In this document: positions 57,661 through 64,000 of the stretch, in pieces
How the letters are laid out: each line of letters begins with the position of its first letter
Numbering within the stretch: the first letter of the stretch is position 1
From: Thermoanaerobacterium butyriciformans
GTDB lineage: Bacteria > Bacillota > Thermoanaerobacteria > Thermoanaerobacterales > Thermoanaerobacteraceae
Length of the DNA stretch: 64,000 nt
Direction: 5' to 3'
Assembly: GCF_017874545.1 (NCBI RefSeq)
Contig: NZ_JAGGLT010000010.1
Span: 1 to 64,000 of the forward strand
Notes under the pieces: generated by a model
The model's database searches: none
What the model was told of the DNA's origin: nothing
The model's input: the letters and a program-made list of their open reading frames with translations, nothing else
Position numbers and translations under genes: made by a program

Positions 57661-57798
57661 CTTATCCCTTTAATTTTTAGATGTTTTTTTAAATTTTTTT
57701 CGATAATGGCACATTAAAAACACCCCAACAATATAAATACTTTTATATTATATATGAGATTTTTTTGAATGTAAAGGGGGTTGAAAAATAAAATAATA

Positions 57799-57807
57799 TG
57801 GTATAAT
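57799..57807 (+). promoter_or_regulatory. antitoxin RNA promoter, unit 1
   Basis: TGGTATAAT is an extended -10 box, with TTGAAA at 57781-57786. The spacer is only 15 nt, so the extended -10 is the main support. Transcription should start near 57,814-57,815. Confidence 0.75.
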
Positions 57808-57814
57808 ATATATA

Positions 57815-57878
57815 GACAAATTTAAAACCTGTGGTCACAATGTATAGAAAAAGGTGAGGCCGTTACCCTCACCTTTTT
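57815..57878 (+). ncRNA. putative antitoxin RNA, unit 1
   Basis: This RNA of about 64 nt starts at the extended -10 promoter and ends at the hairpin GGTGAGG / CCTCACC (57853-57873) with TTTTT after it. Near its 5' end, ACCTGTGGTCACAAT (57827-57841) is identical to the sense of the region over the toxin start codon (57994-58008), so it is complementary to the toxin mRNA there. The terminator half is complementary to the 3' end of the toxin mRNA. Convergent, unlike a simple cis-antisense RNA over the start. Confidence 0.7.
57848..57878. terminator. bidirectional terminator, unit 1
   Basis: AAAAAGGTGAGG / CCTCACCTTTTT with a 7-nt loop works on both strands: T tracts flank it on each side. It ends both the antitoxin RNA and the toxin mRNA. 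Confidence 0.85.
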
Positions 57879-57894
57879 CTCGACTATGTACATA

Positions 57895-58005
57895 TCACTT
57901 CGTGTACCACTTAATTATTATTTCTAATAATTTAAGCAGTATTTCCATGATTCTGTACCAGTCTATTTGGCGGTTTCTTTTCCGCCTCTTGCCACCTGTG
58001 GTCAC
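57895..58005 (-). CDS. 36-aa basic amphipathic peptide, putative type I toxin, unit 1
   Basis: This ORF begins with GTG, preceded by GGGAGGTGAATATT, an excellent ribosome site. The peptide has a basic head (GGKRRKRNRQ) and a hydrophobic helix with periodic lysines (EILLKLLEIIIKWYTK). The unit 2 copy is also 36 aa, with silent changes at several codons and conservative K/R swaps, which supports real coding. It does not match Fst, TxpA, Ldr or Hok as I know them. The mRNA (~190 nt) has an SD-sequestering hairpin and ends at the shared terminator. Confidence 0.75.
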   Translation of the reverse strand: MTTGGKRRKRNRQIDWYRIMEILLKLLEIIIKWYTK

Positions 58006-58011
58006 AATATT

Positions 58012-58046
58012 CACCTCCCTTCTTGGAGGCTAATACTATTATATCA
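58012..58046 (-). promoter_or_regulatory. toxin promoter and SD-sequestering hairpin, unit 1
   Basis: TGATATAAT (minus strand; 58038-58046) is an extended -10 box. In the ~26-nt leader, CCTCC (from 58029) pairs with the GGAGG of the ribosome site (from 58018), with an AAGAAG loop. It would lower toxin translation. Confidence 0.7.
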
Positions 58047-58107
58047 TACGTTTTTACCTGTTATTGCAATGTTTTTACTAAAAAATGTTTGAAAAATAAA
58101 ATAATAT

Positions 58108-58115
58108 GGTATAAT
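58108..58115 (+). promoter_or_regulatory. antitoxin RNA promoter, unit 2
   Basis: TGGTATAAT (about 58107-58115) with TTGAAA at 58089-58094, the same as unit 1. Transcription should start near 58,122-58,123. Confidence 0.75.
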
Positions 58116-58122
58116 ATATGTA

Positions 58123-58186
58123 GACAAATTTAAAACCAGTGGTCATTGTTTATAGAAAAAGGTGAGGCTGCTGCCCTCACCTTTTT
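58123..58186 (+). ncRNA. putative antitoxin RNA, unit 2
   Basis: This ~64-nt RNA ends at GGTGAGG / CCTCACC plus TTTTT (58161-58186). CCAGTGGTCATTGTTT (58136-58151) equals the sequence over its own toxin start (58303-58318), 16 of 16. It differs from unit 1 at the seed in the same positions as the toxin start region does. Confidence 0.7.
58156..58186. terminator. bidirectional terminator, unit 2
   Basis: GAAAAAGGTGAGG / CCTCACCTTTTTC, the counterpart of unit 1, with a CTGCTGC loop. Confidence 0.85.
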
Positions 58187-58202
58187 CTCGACTATGTACA
58201 TA

Positions 58203-58313
58203 TCACTTCGTGTACCACTTAATTATTATCTCCAATAATTTAAGCAGTATTTCCGTGATTTTGTACCAGTCTATTTGGCGGTTTTTTCTCCGCCTTTTGC
58301 CGCCAGTGGTCAT
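58203..58313 (-). CDS. 36-aa basic amphipathic peptide, putative type I toxin, unit 2
   Basis: This ORF begins with ATG after GGGAGGTGAAACA. The peptide differs from unit 1 at only a few residues (R/K at two places, Met to Thr near residue 20) and keeps GGKRRRKNRQ and EILLKLLEIIIKWYTK. Codons such as GAA/GAG, TTA/TTG, AAG/AAA and GGT/GGC are swapped silently. Its start region is complementary to the 5' part of its own small RNA. Its SD-sequestering hairpin and promoter are conserved (58321-58353). Confidence 0.75.
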   Translation of the reverse strand: MTTGGKRRRKNRQIDWYKITEILLKLLEIIIKWYTK

Positions 58314-58320
58314 TGTTTCA

Positions 58321-58353
58321 CCTCCCTTCTTGGAGGCTATCTTTATTATATCA
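58321..58353 (-). promoter_or_regulatory. toxin promoter and SD-sequestering hairpin, unit 2
   Basis: TGATATAAT (58345-58353, minus strand) is followed by a leader in which CCTCC (from 58336) pairs with GGAGG (from 58325). Confidence 0.7.
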
Positions 58354-58428
58354 TACGTTTTCTTCAGTTATTGCAATGTTTTTGTTTTGATATTATAATT
58401 AGTTTATCAATGTAAAGGGGGAAAATAT

Positions 58429-59247
58429 ATGCCATCAGATTATCACGTACACATAGAAAGAGGACCGTACACGATTGATTGGCTTAAAAAGTTTGTAGAT
58501 ACGGCATTAGACAAAGGCCTTAGAGAGATAGGTATATCAGAGCATGGATACAGATTTGATAAAGGATACGGCGCATTTGGAAGCGACGGTTTTAGAGGTA
58601 AATGGGTCAAAGAATACAGTGGACAAGACATCGATGAGTATGTATCACTTATAAATGAGGCAAAGGCCATGGGGCTTCCTGTAAAGCTTGGTATAGAAGC
58701 AGACTATATACCAGGTAAGGAAAAAGAACTGGAAGATTTCTTAAAGCCCTATCCGTGGGATTATGTGATTGGCTCTATACACTGGATCGGTGACTGGGGC
58801 ATAGATCTTGACGAGTGCCTTGATATCTGGGAGTCATGCGATGTGGACTCTGTGTATTTAGAGTATTTTAATATGGTTGAAAAGATGGCTGAAACAGGAC
58901 TCTTTGATTTTATAGGCCATATTGATTTAGTAAAAATATTTAAATACAGACCAACAATGATAATTTATGATAAAATAGAAGAAAATATTAAAAATATAGC
59001 AAAGACCGGGATAGCCGTAGAAGTCTCAACAGCAGGTTGGAGAAAACCTGTAGGAGAAATCTATCCATCTAAAGAGATAATGTCCATGATTAAAAAATAT
59101 GACATACCTATACTTGTAAACTCTGATGCACATACACCGGAAGATGTAGCAAGGGATTTTGACAAAGCTTACAAATATGTGAAGTCATTTGGGATCGACA
59201 CTCTTAATTATTTTGACAAGAGAAAGAGAATACCATATAAGATATAA
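58429..59247 (+). CDS. PHP-domain phosphatase, histidinol-phosphatase type
   Basis: This 272-aa PHP protein has YHVHIERGPY (metal H-x-H), ISEHGYRFDKGYG, GIEADYIPG, GSIHWIGDWGID, HIDLVKIFKYRP and ILVNSDAHTPEDVARDFD. The layout is that of HisK-type histidinol-phosphatases, including the plus-C-terminal SDAH. No other his gene is near, so a general PHP phosphoesterase is possible. The ATG follows AAGGGGGAAAATAT. It ends in a strong terminator. Confidence 0.82.
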   Translation: MPSDYHVHIERGPYTIDWLKKFVDTALDKGLREIGISEHGYRFDKGYGAFGSDGFRGKWVKEYSGQDIDEYVSLINEAKAMGLPVKLGIEADYIPGKEKELEDFLKPYPWDYVIGSIHWIGDWGIDLDECLDIWESCDVDSVYLEYFNMVEKMAETGLFDFIGHIDLVKIFKYRPTMIIYDKIEENIKNIAKTGIAVEVSTAGWRKPVGEIYPSKEIMSMIKKYDIPILVNSDAHTPEDVARDFDKAYKYVKSFGIDTLNYFDKRKRIPYKI

Positions 59248-59256
59248 AAATAAACG

Positions 59257-59288
59257 CTAAAAGGATAAGCGTCAGCTTATCCTTTTGC
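59257..59288 (+). terminator. terminator of the PHP phosphatase
   Basis: AAAAGGATAAGC / GCTTATCCTTTT with a GTCA loop. The tail after it on the plus strand is only TTTTGCC. Confidence 0.8.
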
Positions 59289-59319
59289 CGTATATAAACC
59301 CCTATCCCCATTTAAAAAT

Positions 59320-59413
59320 TAAAAAACCGCAGTATAAAGATACTACGGCCGGTTGCACCACTATCTCCGCATAACCCAGGTGCCCAGATACAGGTTATGC
59401 TTCACGGAATCCT
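59320..59413 (-). ncRNA. structured small RNA of unknown class
   Basis: On the minus strand GCATAACC (59400-59393) pairs with GGTTATGC (59376-59369) over a 16-nt loop. The loop's GCACC can pair with a downstream GGTGC (59359-59355), a pseudoknot; alternatively TATCT pairs with AGATA (59366-59362). It ends in the terminator CCGTAGTAT / ATACTGCGG with TTTTTT (59348-59321). The GC-rich block stands out in AT-rich DNA. No Rfam class was recognised. No gene follows it on the minus strand for hundreds of bases, so it looks free-standing. Confidence 0.6.
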
Positions 59414-59557
59414 ATATATTTTGTTTATATTTCTAAATATTCGACATAAAACATAATTTTCCTTCTTTGATAAAAAAATTTTTTACACTCAAAGCTATAA
59501 AATGTGCATAGTGTACATAATATACATAGTATGTTATAATTGGAGGTGATAGGGGGA

Positions 59558-59992
59558 ATGAATAAGATGTTCACAGTTAATGCTACAGATGTACGCAAAG
59601 AATGGGCGGATTTCATCAACTCAGTTGTTCGGGAAAAACCTAAAATTATAAAGCGAACAAAGGATTACGTCTTTGTTTCTAATATAGACATGATTAAAGA
59701 AATGTTAACAGCTTATACATTTACAGCAAATGTTCTAAATGAAGATGATGGTACTGTAACAATTTCTTTAAATGAAATCGACATTGTTGTCAATGGCAAA
59801 GACGAAAATGAAGCATTGAATTTGCTTGTTGATGACATGATTGAATATGCAGAAGACTTTTATAATGATTTTCAATATTGGTATTCGGCTCCCAACCGCA
59901 GAGAACATCTACCTTATGTATTAAATATACTGCTGCAAGATAATCCTGAAGGAGTTAAAAAACTTATTAAATGCCAACATGGAGAGAATTAA
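59558..59992 (+). CDS. putative antitoxin paired with a HicA-like toxin
   Basis: This 144-aa protein begins like a Phd/YefM antitoxin (FTVNATDVRKEWADFINSV, KPKIIKRTKDYVFVSNIDM), which in that family binds DNA, and its second half (DEIDIVVNGKDENEALNLLV-type segment, DDMIEYAEDFYNDFQYW) is acidic and HicB-like. The combination with a downstream HicA is unusual. The start ATG follows GGAGGTGATAGGGGGA; a second ATG three codons on is possible. It overlaps the toxin gene by 22 bp. Confidence 0.7.
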   Translation: MNKMFTVNATDVRKEWADFINSVVREKPKIIKRTKDYVFVSNIDMIKEMLTAYTFTANVLNEDDGTVTISLNEIDIVVNGKDENEALNLLVDDMIEYAEDFYNDFQYWYSAPNRREHLPYVLNILLQDNPEGVKKLIKCQHGEN

Positions 59993-60189
59993 AACGCTTT
60001 TTAGAAAGAGACGGTTGGGAATTGTATAAAAAAACAGATCATTATTTTTATATAAAGCGGGATAGTGATGGAAGTATACGTCGCACAAAGGTTTCAATGG
60101 GCAGCGGTGAAATAAAAAAACATCTATGGCAGGAAATATTAAAAAAGCAATTACAAGTTACGGAAGAATATTTTAATAGTAAAATATAA
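59971..60189 (+). CDS. HicA-like toxin
   Basis: This 72-aa protein has the HicA pattern: WRELKRFLERDGWELYKKTD, then HYFYIKRDSDGSIRRTKVSM with a catalytic-position histidine (about H24), and LWQEILKKQL. It is smaller than the hicA at 29.2 kb and not closely similar to it. The gene order is antitoxin then toxin, the reverse of the classic hicAB order. It ends at a bidirectional terminator shared with serA. Confidence 0.75.
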   Translation: MPTWRELKRFLERDGWELYKKTDHYFYIKRDSDGSIRRTKVSMGSGEIKKHLWQEILKKQLQVTEEYFNSKI

Positions 60190-60230
60190 TAAATCTCCCC
60201 TTTATAGGAAGTGGGAGATTTATTATATTA
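60184..60230. terminator. bidirectional terminator between hicA-like and serA
   Basis: AATAAATCTCCC / GGGAGATTTATT with a CTTTATAGGAAGT loop, serving the convergent genes. Confidence 0.75.
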
Positions 60231-61832
60231 TTATATCAAATTTTTAACTGCCTTTGCCCTCAATATGCTGTTTAGTTTGTTTAATGACTCTACAGCCTCA
60301 TTAGGGATTTCTCTGTCTGTGTTTACGATCATGAGGGCGGTGCCATCGTTTTTATTAGGGCTTACATGCATAGATGATATATTTATGCCGAAATCCCCCA
60401 ATACATTTCCAATGTGTCCTATTACACCTGGTACATCTTTGTTTCTCACAAACAGCATGTACTCAGTCGGTTCAAAGTTGACTCTATGTCCTAAATATTC
60501 TACAATCCTTATCTCATCACCATAGGTTGTTCCTGAAAACTTATAAGACTCTCCTTTTGTGTCAATTACATTTATTGTGACAAGGCTTGAATAGTGGTCT
60601 ATCTCATCTATTTTGCCTTCTATTACTTCTATTCCCATTTCTTTCGCCCTAAGCCTTGCATTCACTATGCTTATGCCTTCTTTCAATGCCGGTCTTAAAA
60701 GCCCTTTCAATGCGTGAAGCGTTACAACTTCGGTATTTAGGCTGGATATATCCCCTCTATATATTATCTCTACAGATTTTGCAGGTACATCATTTATCTG
60801 GTAATAAAGTGAGCCCATTGCTTCACACAGCTTCATATATGGCTTTAATTCTCCAAATTCGTCAGCTTTTACATCTGGTAGATTTACTATGTTTCCGTAC
60901 AGTTTGCCGTTTAAAGCCGTTATCACTTCTTTTGCTACAGATATGCCTACATTGTTTTGGGCCTCAATAGTTGAAGCACCTAAGTGGGGTGTCACAACTA
61001 CATTTGGAAGCTCTAAAAGCTTATTGTGGAAGTCCTGCTTCTCCCTGTCGTATAATGGCTCTACTTTAAATACGTCTAGTGCTGCTGCAGCAACAATTCC
61101 TTCTTTGACTGCATCGTACAAAGCTTCTTCATTTATAAGACCGCCTCTTGCACAGTTTACGATTCTTACGCCTTTTTTGACTTTCTTGAATTCATCGTGG
61201 CTTATTATGTCGATGGTCTCCTCCGTCTTTGGTGTATGGATAGTTATAAAATCAGATTGTTGCAAAAGCTCATCAAATGAAACTTTTTTGGCACCGAACT
61301 TTTCGAAGCGGCTGTCAGGAATGTACGGATCGTAAGCAATAACTTTCATGCCAAATGATGCAAGCCTTGTAGCAACTAATGACCCTATCCTTCCAAGCCC
61401 GATTATGCCTACAGTCTTTCCGCTTAACTCTACGCCTTTAAACTTGTTTCTCCTAAAATCGCCATTTAAAGCGCCAATATATGCTTGTGGTATATTTCTG
61501 GCTATAGACAGCATAAGCCCAATCGTATGCTCTGCAGCCGATATGATATTGCCTTCAGGTGTATTTACGACAATTATGCCTTTTTCCGTTGCTGCCAAAA
61601 GATCTATATTATCGACACCATTGCCTGCTCTTCCTATTACTTTTAAGTTCTTTCCTTTTGAGATAAGTTCTCTGTCAACGTTTGTGACACTTCTTACGAC
61701 GATTGCATCATAGTCACCTATGATTTCTAAAAGTTCCTCTCTGGAAAGATCCAGCTTAAAATCCACATCTGCATGATTCTTAAGATACTCCAAGCCGCTT
61801 TCGGCTATTCTCTCTGTCACCAATACTTTCAC
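60231..61832 (-). CDS. serA: D-3-phosphoglycerate dehydrogenase
   Basis: This 533-aa enzyme oxidises 3-phosphoglycerate with NAD, the first step of serine synthesis. The catalytic domain has VVRSVTNVDRELIS, GRAGNGVDNIDLLAA, NAD-binding GKTVGIIGLGRIGSLVA, NCARGGLINEEAL and PHLGASTIEAQ. An intermediate domain and a C-terminal ACT domain (FVRNKDVPGVIGHIGNVLGD) follow, the long form. The start is GTG after GAGGGGGATTTGTT. It follows the class V aminotransferase by 30 bp. Confidence 0.95.
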   Translation of the reverse strand: MKVLVTERIAESGLEYLKNHADVDFKLDLSREELLEIIGDYDAIVVRSVTNVDRELISKGKNLKVIGRAGNGVDNIDLLAATEKGIIVVNTPEGNIISAAEHTIGLMLSIARNIPQAYIGALNGDFRRNKFKGVELSGKTVGIIGLGRIGSLVATRLASFGMKVIAYDPYIPDSRFEKFGAKKVSFDELLQQSDFITIHTPKTEETIDIISHDEFKKVKKGVRIVNCARGGLINEEALYDAVKEGIVAAAALDVFKVEPLYDREKQDFHNKLLELPNVVVTPHLGASTIEAQNNVGISVAKEVITALNGKLYGNIVNLPDVKADEFGELKPYMKLCEAMGSLYYQINDVPAKSVEIIYRGDISSLNTEVVTLHALKGLLRPALKEGISIVNARLRAKEMGIEVIEGKIDEIDHYSSLVTINVIDTKGESYKFSGTTYGDEIRIVEYLGHRVNFEPTEYMLFVRNKDVPGVIGHIGNVLGDFGINISSMHVSPNKNDGTALMIVNTDREIPNEAVESLNKLNSILRAKAVKNLI

Positions 61833-61862
61833 AACAAATCCCCCTCAAAAAATTATTTAAAA

Positions 61863-62951
61863 CTAAGATAAATCAGATAGTGCATTTTTTAGGGCATCAA
61901 ATGTCAAATCCAGCATTTTATCTGTGACATATCCCATGTGTCCAATCCTGATTATCTTTCCTTTTAAATGGGCTTGACCGCCTGTTATAAGTACTCCCTT
62001 CTCAGACATGTAGTTTATTATGTCTTTAGCTTTGTACCCTTCTGGCACTTCTACTGCAGTCAAAAGATCTGACGATATAGATTCATCAGGGAAAAGTTTG
62101 AGGCCCATATCTTTTATGGTTTTTCTTACCTTCTCGCCGATTAAATGCTGATTTTTGTATACTGTGTCCATACCTGTATTAAGAAGCATGTCTGTAGCCT
62201 TCTTTACGGCCATAATTGTGGAAACTGCAGGTGTATATGGGTTGTCCGGTTTTTCCTTTTGCACACCTTTCCTCGCTTTTTTAAGGTCAAAATAATACTT
62301 AGGAAGGTCGGATTCTTCTGCCATCTGCCATGCTCTCTCGCTTAAAGCCACAAAGCTTAAGCCCGGCGGTGACATAAGGCATTTTTGAGAGCATGTTACA
62401 ACCGCATCAAGTCCCCATTCATCCATCTCTAGGGGTATACCACCCAAAGAGCTTACGGCATCCACAATGACTGGCGTATTATACCTCTTTGCTACATCTG
62501 CCACCGCTTTTATGTCGTTTGTAACACCTGTTGATGTCTCATTTTGCGTCACAATCAATGCCTTGTATCCATTCTTTTTTAATGCATCTTCTAATTTGTT
62601 CAGATCGACTGCATTGCCCCATCCAAAATCGATAATGTCTGAGTCAAGTCCGTACGCCTTTGTGATATCGTAAAACCTCTCACCAAAATGGCCTATACTT
62701 GCCACAAGCACTTTGTCTCCTCTTTTGAAGAGATTTGCAACAACGGCTTCCATGCCGCCTGTACCTGATGATGTAAGCGTTAATACATCCATATTTGTTT
62801 TAAATATCTTTTTAAGATTTGAATTAAGACATGAAAAAAGTTCATAAAACTCCGGCGTCCTATGGTGATATGGCTGCAGATGACATACGTTTAATACTTC
62901 CTTTGGCACCATAGTAGGCCCCGGAGTCATAAGAATTTTGTCACTCATCAT
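61863..62951 (-). CDS. class V aminotransferase (serine-glyoxylate/alanine-glyoxylate type)
   Basis: This protein of about 362 aa is PLP-dependent. KILMTPGPTMVPKEVL, TLTSSGTGGMEAVVANL, VDAVSSLGGIPLEMDEWG and VVTCSQKCLMSPPGLSFVAL with the PLP lysine are typical. It is next to serA, a common pair in clostridia in which it may make serine or act as a phosphoserine aminotransferase substitute. The glycerate kinase upstream hints at a glyoxylate/serine-to-glycerate route. The ATG follows AAAGGTGTGAAG. Confidence 0.9.
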   Translation of the reverse strand: MMSDKILMTPGPTMVPKEVLNVCHLQPYHHRTPEFYELFSCLNSNLKKIFKTNMDVLTLTSSGTGGMEAVVANLFKRGDKVLVASIGHFGERFYDITKAYGLDSDIIDFGWGNAVDLNKLEDALKKNGYKALIVTQNETSTGVTNDIKAVADVAKRYNTPVIVDAVSSLGGIPLEMDEWGLDAVVTCSQKCLMSPPGLSFVALSERAWQMAEESDLPKYYFDLKKARKGVQKEKPDNPYTPAVSTIMAVKKATDMLLNTGMDTVYKNQHLIGEKVRKTIKDMGLKLFPDESISSDLLTAVEVPEGYKAKDIINYMSEKGVLITGGQAHLKGKIIRIGHMGYVTDKMLDLTFDALKNALSDLS

Positions 62952-63011
62952 CTTCACACCTTTTTAAATATTTATTTAATATGATAAACTATTAAAGAAA
63001 AAAATGCAATA

Positions 63012-63044
63012 GTAAAAAACAAATGTCTACTATAAATAGACATT
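63012..63044 (-). terminator. terminator after glycerate kinase
   Basis: The minus-strand stem AATGTCTA / TAGACATT is followed by TGTTTTTTAC. Confidence 0.8.
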
Positions 63045-63087
63045 ATGGTATGTATTAGTTTTTCTTATGTAAAAATGATTAATAGCC

Positions 63088-64000
63088 CTATTTAGAATTC
63101 ATTCCTGATACAAATAAGCGAATTATATCTTCTGCCCTGTCAGATATAAGCTTTTTAGCATTTATCATCGCTTCTTGAAGCGTCATAGGTTTATCTACGA
63201 TACTGAACATTGATGTGACACCTACGTCATAAAGGTCTTTATAGTTTTTACCTAGGCCACCTGATAGTACCACAACAGGCTTTCCGTATTTTTTTGCTAT
63301 CCTTGCTATGCCTGCTGGTGCTTTGCCAAAAGCTGTCTGAAAATCTGTATTGCCTTCACCCGTTATTACAATATCACATGAGTTTATCTTTTCATCTATA
63401 TTTGAAGCCTCCATCACAATGTCTATTCCAGATCTTATCTTAGCATTTAAAAATGCCATTAGGGAAAATCCCAGTCCTCCTGCCGCACCAGCACCTGGTG
63501 TATCTTTAAAATCTTTGTTTATTGTCTCTTTTACAACACTGGCATAATGCCTTAAATTGTCGTCAAGAATTTTCACCATCTCTTTTGTTGCACCTTTCTG
63601 TGGTCCATAAACGTAAGATGCACCATTTTCACCACAAAGAGGATTTGTTACATCAGATGCTGCTATAAAGCTGCTTTCATATACTCTTTTGTCAATACTG
63701 CTTATGTCAACTTTTTTGAGCTTGTAAAGATTTCCTCCTCCGTAAGGTATGTCATTGCCGTCTTCATCTAAGAGCTTAACTCCTAAAGCTTGAACCATAC
63801 CTGCACCACCGTCGTTTGTGGCGCTGCCGCCTAAACCTACGATGAATTTGCGGCATCCTTTATCTAATGCTTCCTTTATAAGCTGACCGACGCCGTAAGT
63901 GGTGGTTATTAAAGGATTTTTCATGTTATCTGGCAGGAGGCTTAAGCCTGACGATGCAGCCATCTCTATAACTGCAGTGCCATCATTTAATATGCCAAAA
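63088..64000 (-). CDS. glycerate kinase, GlxK/GckA type (5' end outside window)
   Basis: This frame is open to the window edge; upstream of the first internal ATG it reads LNDGTAVIEM, typical of the family, so the true start lies beyond 64,000. About 304 residues are visible of a usual ~380. Visible are KFIVGLGGSATNDGGAG, ASDVTNPLCGENGASYVYGP, GAGAAGGLGFSLMAFLNA and DIVITGEGNTDFQTAFGKAP, hallmarks of type II glycerate kinases. It makes phosphoglycerate from glycerate, the substrate or product pool of serA. Confidence 0.93.
   Translation of the reverse strand, partial: FGILNDGTAVIEMAASSGLSLLPDNMKNPLITTTYGVGQLIKEALDKGCRKFIVGLGGSATNDGGAGMVQALGVKLLDEDGNDIPYGGGNLYKLKKVDISSIDKRVYESSFIAASDVTNPLCGENGASYVYGPQKGATKEMVKILDDNLRHYASVVKETINKDFKDTPGAGAAGGLGFSLMAFLNAKIRSGIDIVMEASNIDEKINSCDIVITGEGNTDFQTAFGKAPAGIARIAKKYGKPVVVLSGGLGKNYKDLYDVGVTSMFSIVDKPMTLQEAMINAKKLISDRAEDIIRLFVSGMNSK

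Larger units (their letters stand above)
57781..58074. repeat. tandem unit 1 of the small-RNA/small-protein locus
   Basis: About 295 bp, from TTGAAAAATAAAATAATATG to GCAATGTTTTT. It is repeated at 58089-58383 with scattered base changes, mostly silent in the peptide gene and matched in the RNA seed. It has a plus-strand extended -10 promoter, a short RNA, a bidirectional terminator, a minus-strand 36-aa ORF and a minus-strand promoter. Confidence 0.9.
58089..58383. repeat. tandem unit 2 of the small-RNA/small-protein locus
   Basis: It has the same layout as unit 1 in direct tandem, 14 bp after unit 1. Boundaries are TTGAAAAATAAAATAATATG to GCAATGTTTTT. Two units in tandem with matched changes argue for independent maintenance rather than recent duplication. 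Confidence 0.9.

Noticed and set aside
57814-57840. A simple cis-antisense reading, with the small RNA covering the toxin start
   Set aside because: The RNA ends about 100 nt before the toxin start codon. The match to the start region is a repeated segment acting at a distance, not overlap.
59425-59460. A 9-codon ORF (MFYVEYLEI) with an SD-like AAGGA ahead of the small RNA
   Set aside because: It is short, and its proximity to the RNA does not show conservation. It could be a leader peptide, but nothing supports it.
59530-59540. TATAAT directly before the HicA-pair ribosome site as the promoter
   Set aside because: Transcription would start inside the ribosome site; the true promoter is probably upstream among the CATAGT repeats and was not assigned.

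Overview
The window reads as a low-GC, Gram-positive, spore-forming anaerobe of the Clostridia. Thermoanaerobacterium or a close relative is the best guess. The reasons are the AT-rich DNA with strong AGGAGG-type ribosome sites and frequent TTG/GTG starts, the S-layer (SLH) proteins, a surface-anchored GH28 pectinase, and housekeeping synteny with the Bacillus spo0F-fba-tal-rho-rpmE-tdk-prfA-prmC-ywlC-ywlE-rpiB-upp-murA-ywmB region. The genus is inferred from gene content; no database search was possible.

Layout. Positions 1-92 hold the 5' end of a group II intron (minus strand) seated just behind a terminator. Positions 123-27,729 are an almost unbroken minus-strand core block: a DUF1659/DUF2922 pair, a PepV-like dipeptidase, a nucleosidase-like protein, ywmB-murA, wecB-tagO, dCMP deaminase-upp-rpiB-ywlE-ywlC, a ZIP transporter with a structured leader, prfA-prmC-yqhQ-tdk, rpmE, a long acidic rho, transaldolase-fba-spo0F-like, a cell-wall amidase, an FAD oxidoreductase and a heterodimeric ABC exporter. 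Positions 27.8-30.1 kb are an accessory island with a DUF4258/YgiT-zinc-finger pair and a hicA-hicB-secB-like operon. Positions 30.2-37.7 kb carry the SLH-anchored GH28 pectinase and a fruR-fruK-fruA operon. Positions 38.0-44.4 kb carry an orphan wHTH gene and polyprenyl-linked glycosyltransferases. Positions 44.5-48.3 kb carry a Uma2 protein, an Rpn-type nuclease and a two-component system. Positions 48.6-55.9 kb carry an S-layer protein, DUF4127, a polysaccharide deacetylase, an acyltransferase and an MntA/HepT pair. Then come pyrG, a tandem duplicated small-RNA/small-protein locus (57.78-58.38 kb), a PHP phosphatase, a small structured RNA, another HicA-type pair, serA, a class V aminotransferase and a glycerate kinase cut by the window end.

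The strongest candidate for an undescribed system is at 57,781-58,383. Two tandem ~295-bp units each encode a 36-aa basic/amphipathic peptide on the minus strand. Each also has a convergent ~64-nt RNA on the plus strand that ends at a shared bidirectional terminator. Near its 5' end each RNA carries a 15-16-nt copy of the antisense of its own peptide start codon, and the two units differ in this segment at both places in step. This matches the architecture of par/Fst-type type I toxin-antitoxin loci, with a peptide I do not recognise. The second candidate is the hicA-hicB-secB-like operon, which looks like a toxin-antitoxin-chaperone (TAC) module: the HicB carries an extra C-terminal tail that could be a chaperone-addiction segment.

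Four copies, two full and two decayed, of a ~170-185-bp palindromic intergenic repeat lie between 37.8 and 53.1 kb, and a separate ~139-bp inverted-repeat element lies at 27.86-28.00 kb. Several minus-strand leaders (ZIP gene, nucleosidase gene, pyrG, ywmB) contain hairpins or terminators worth structural testing.
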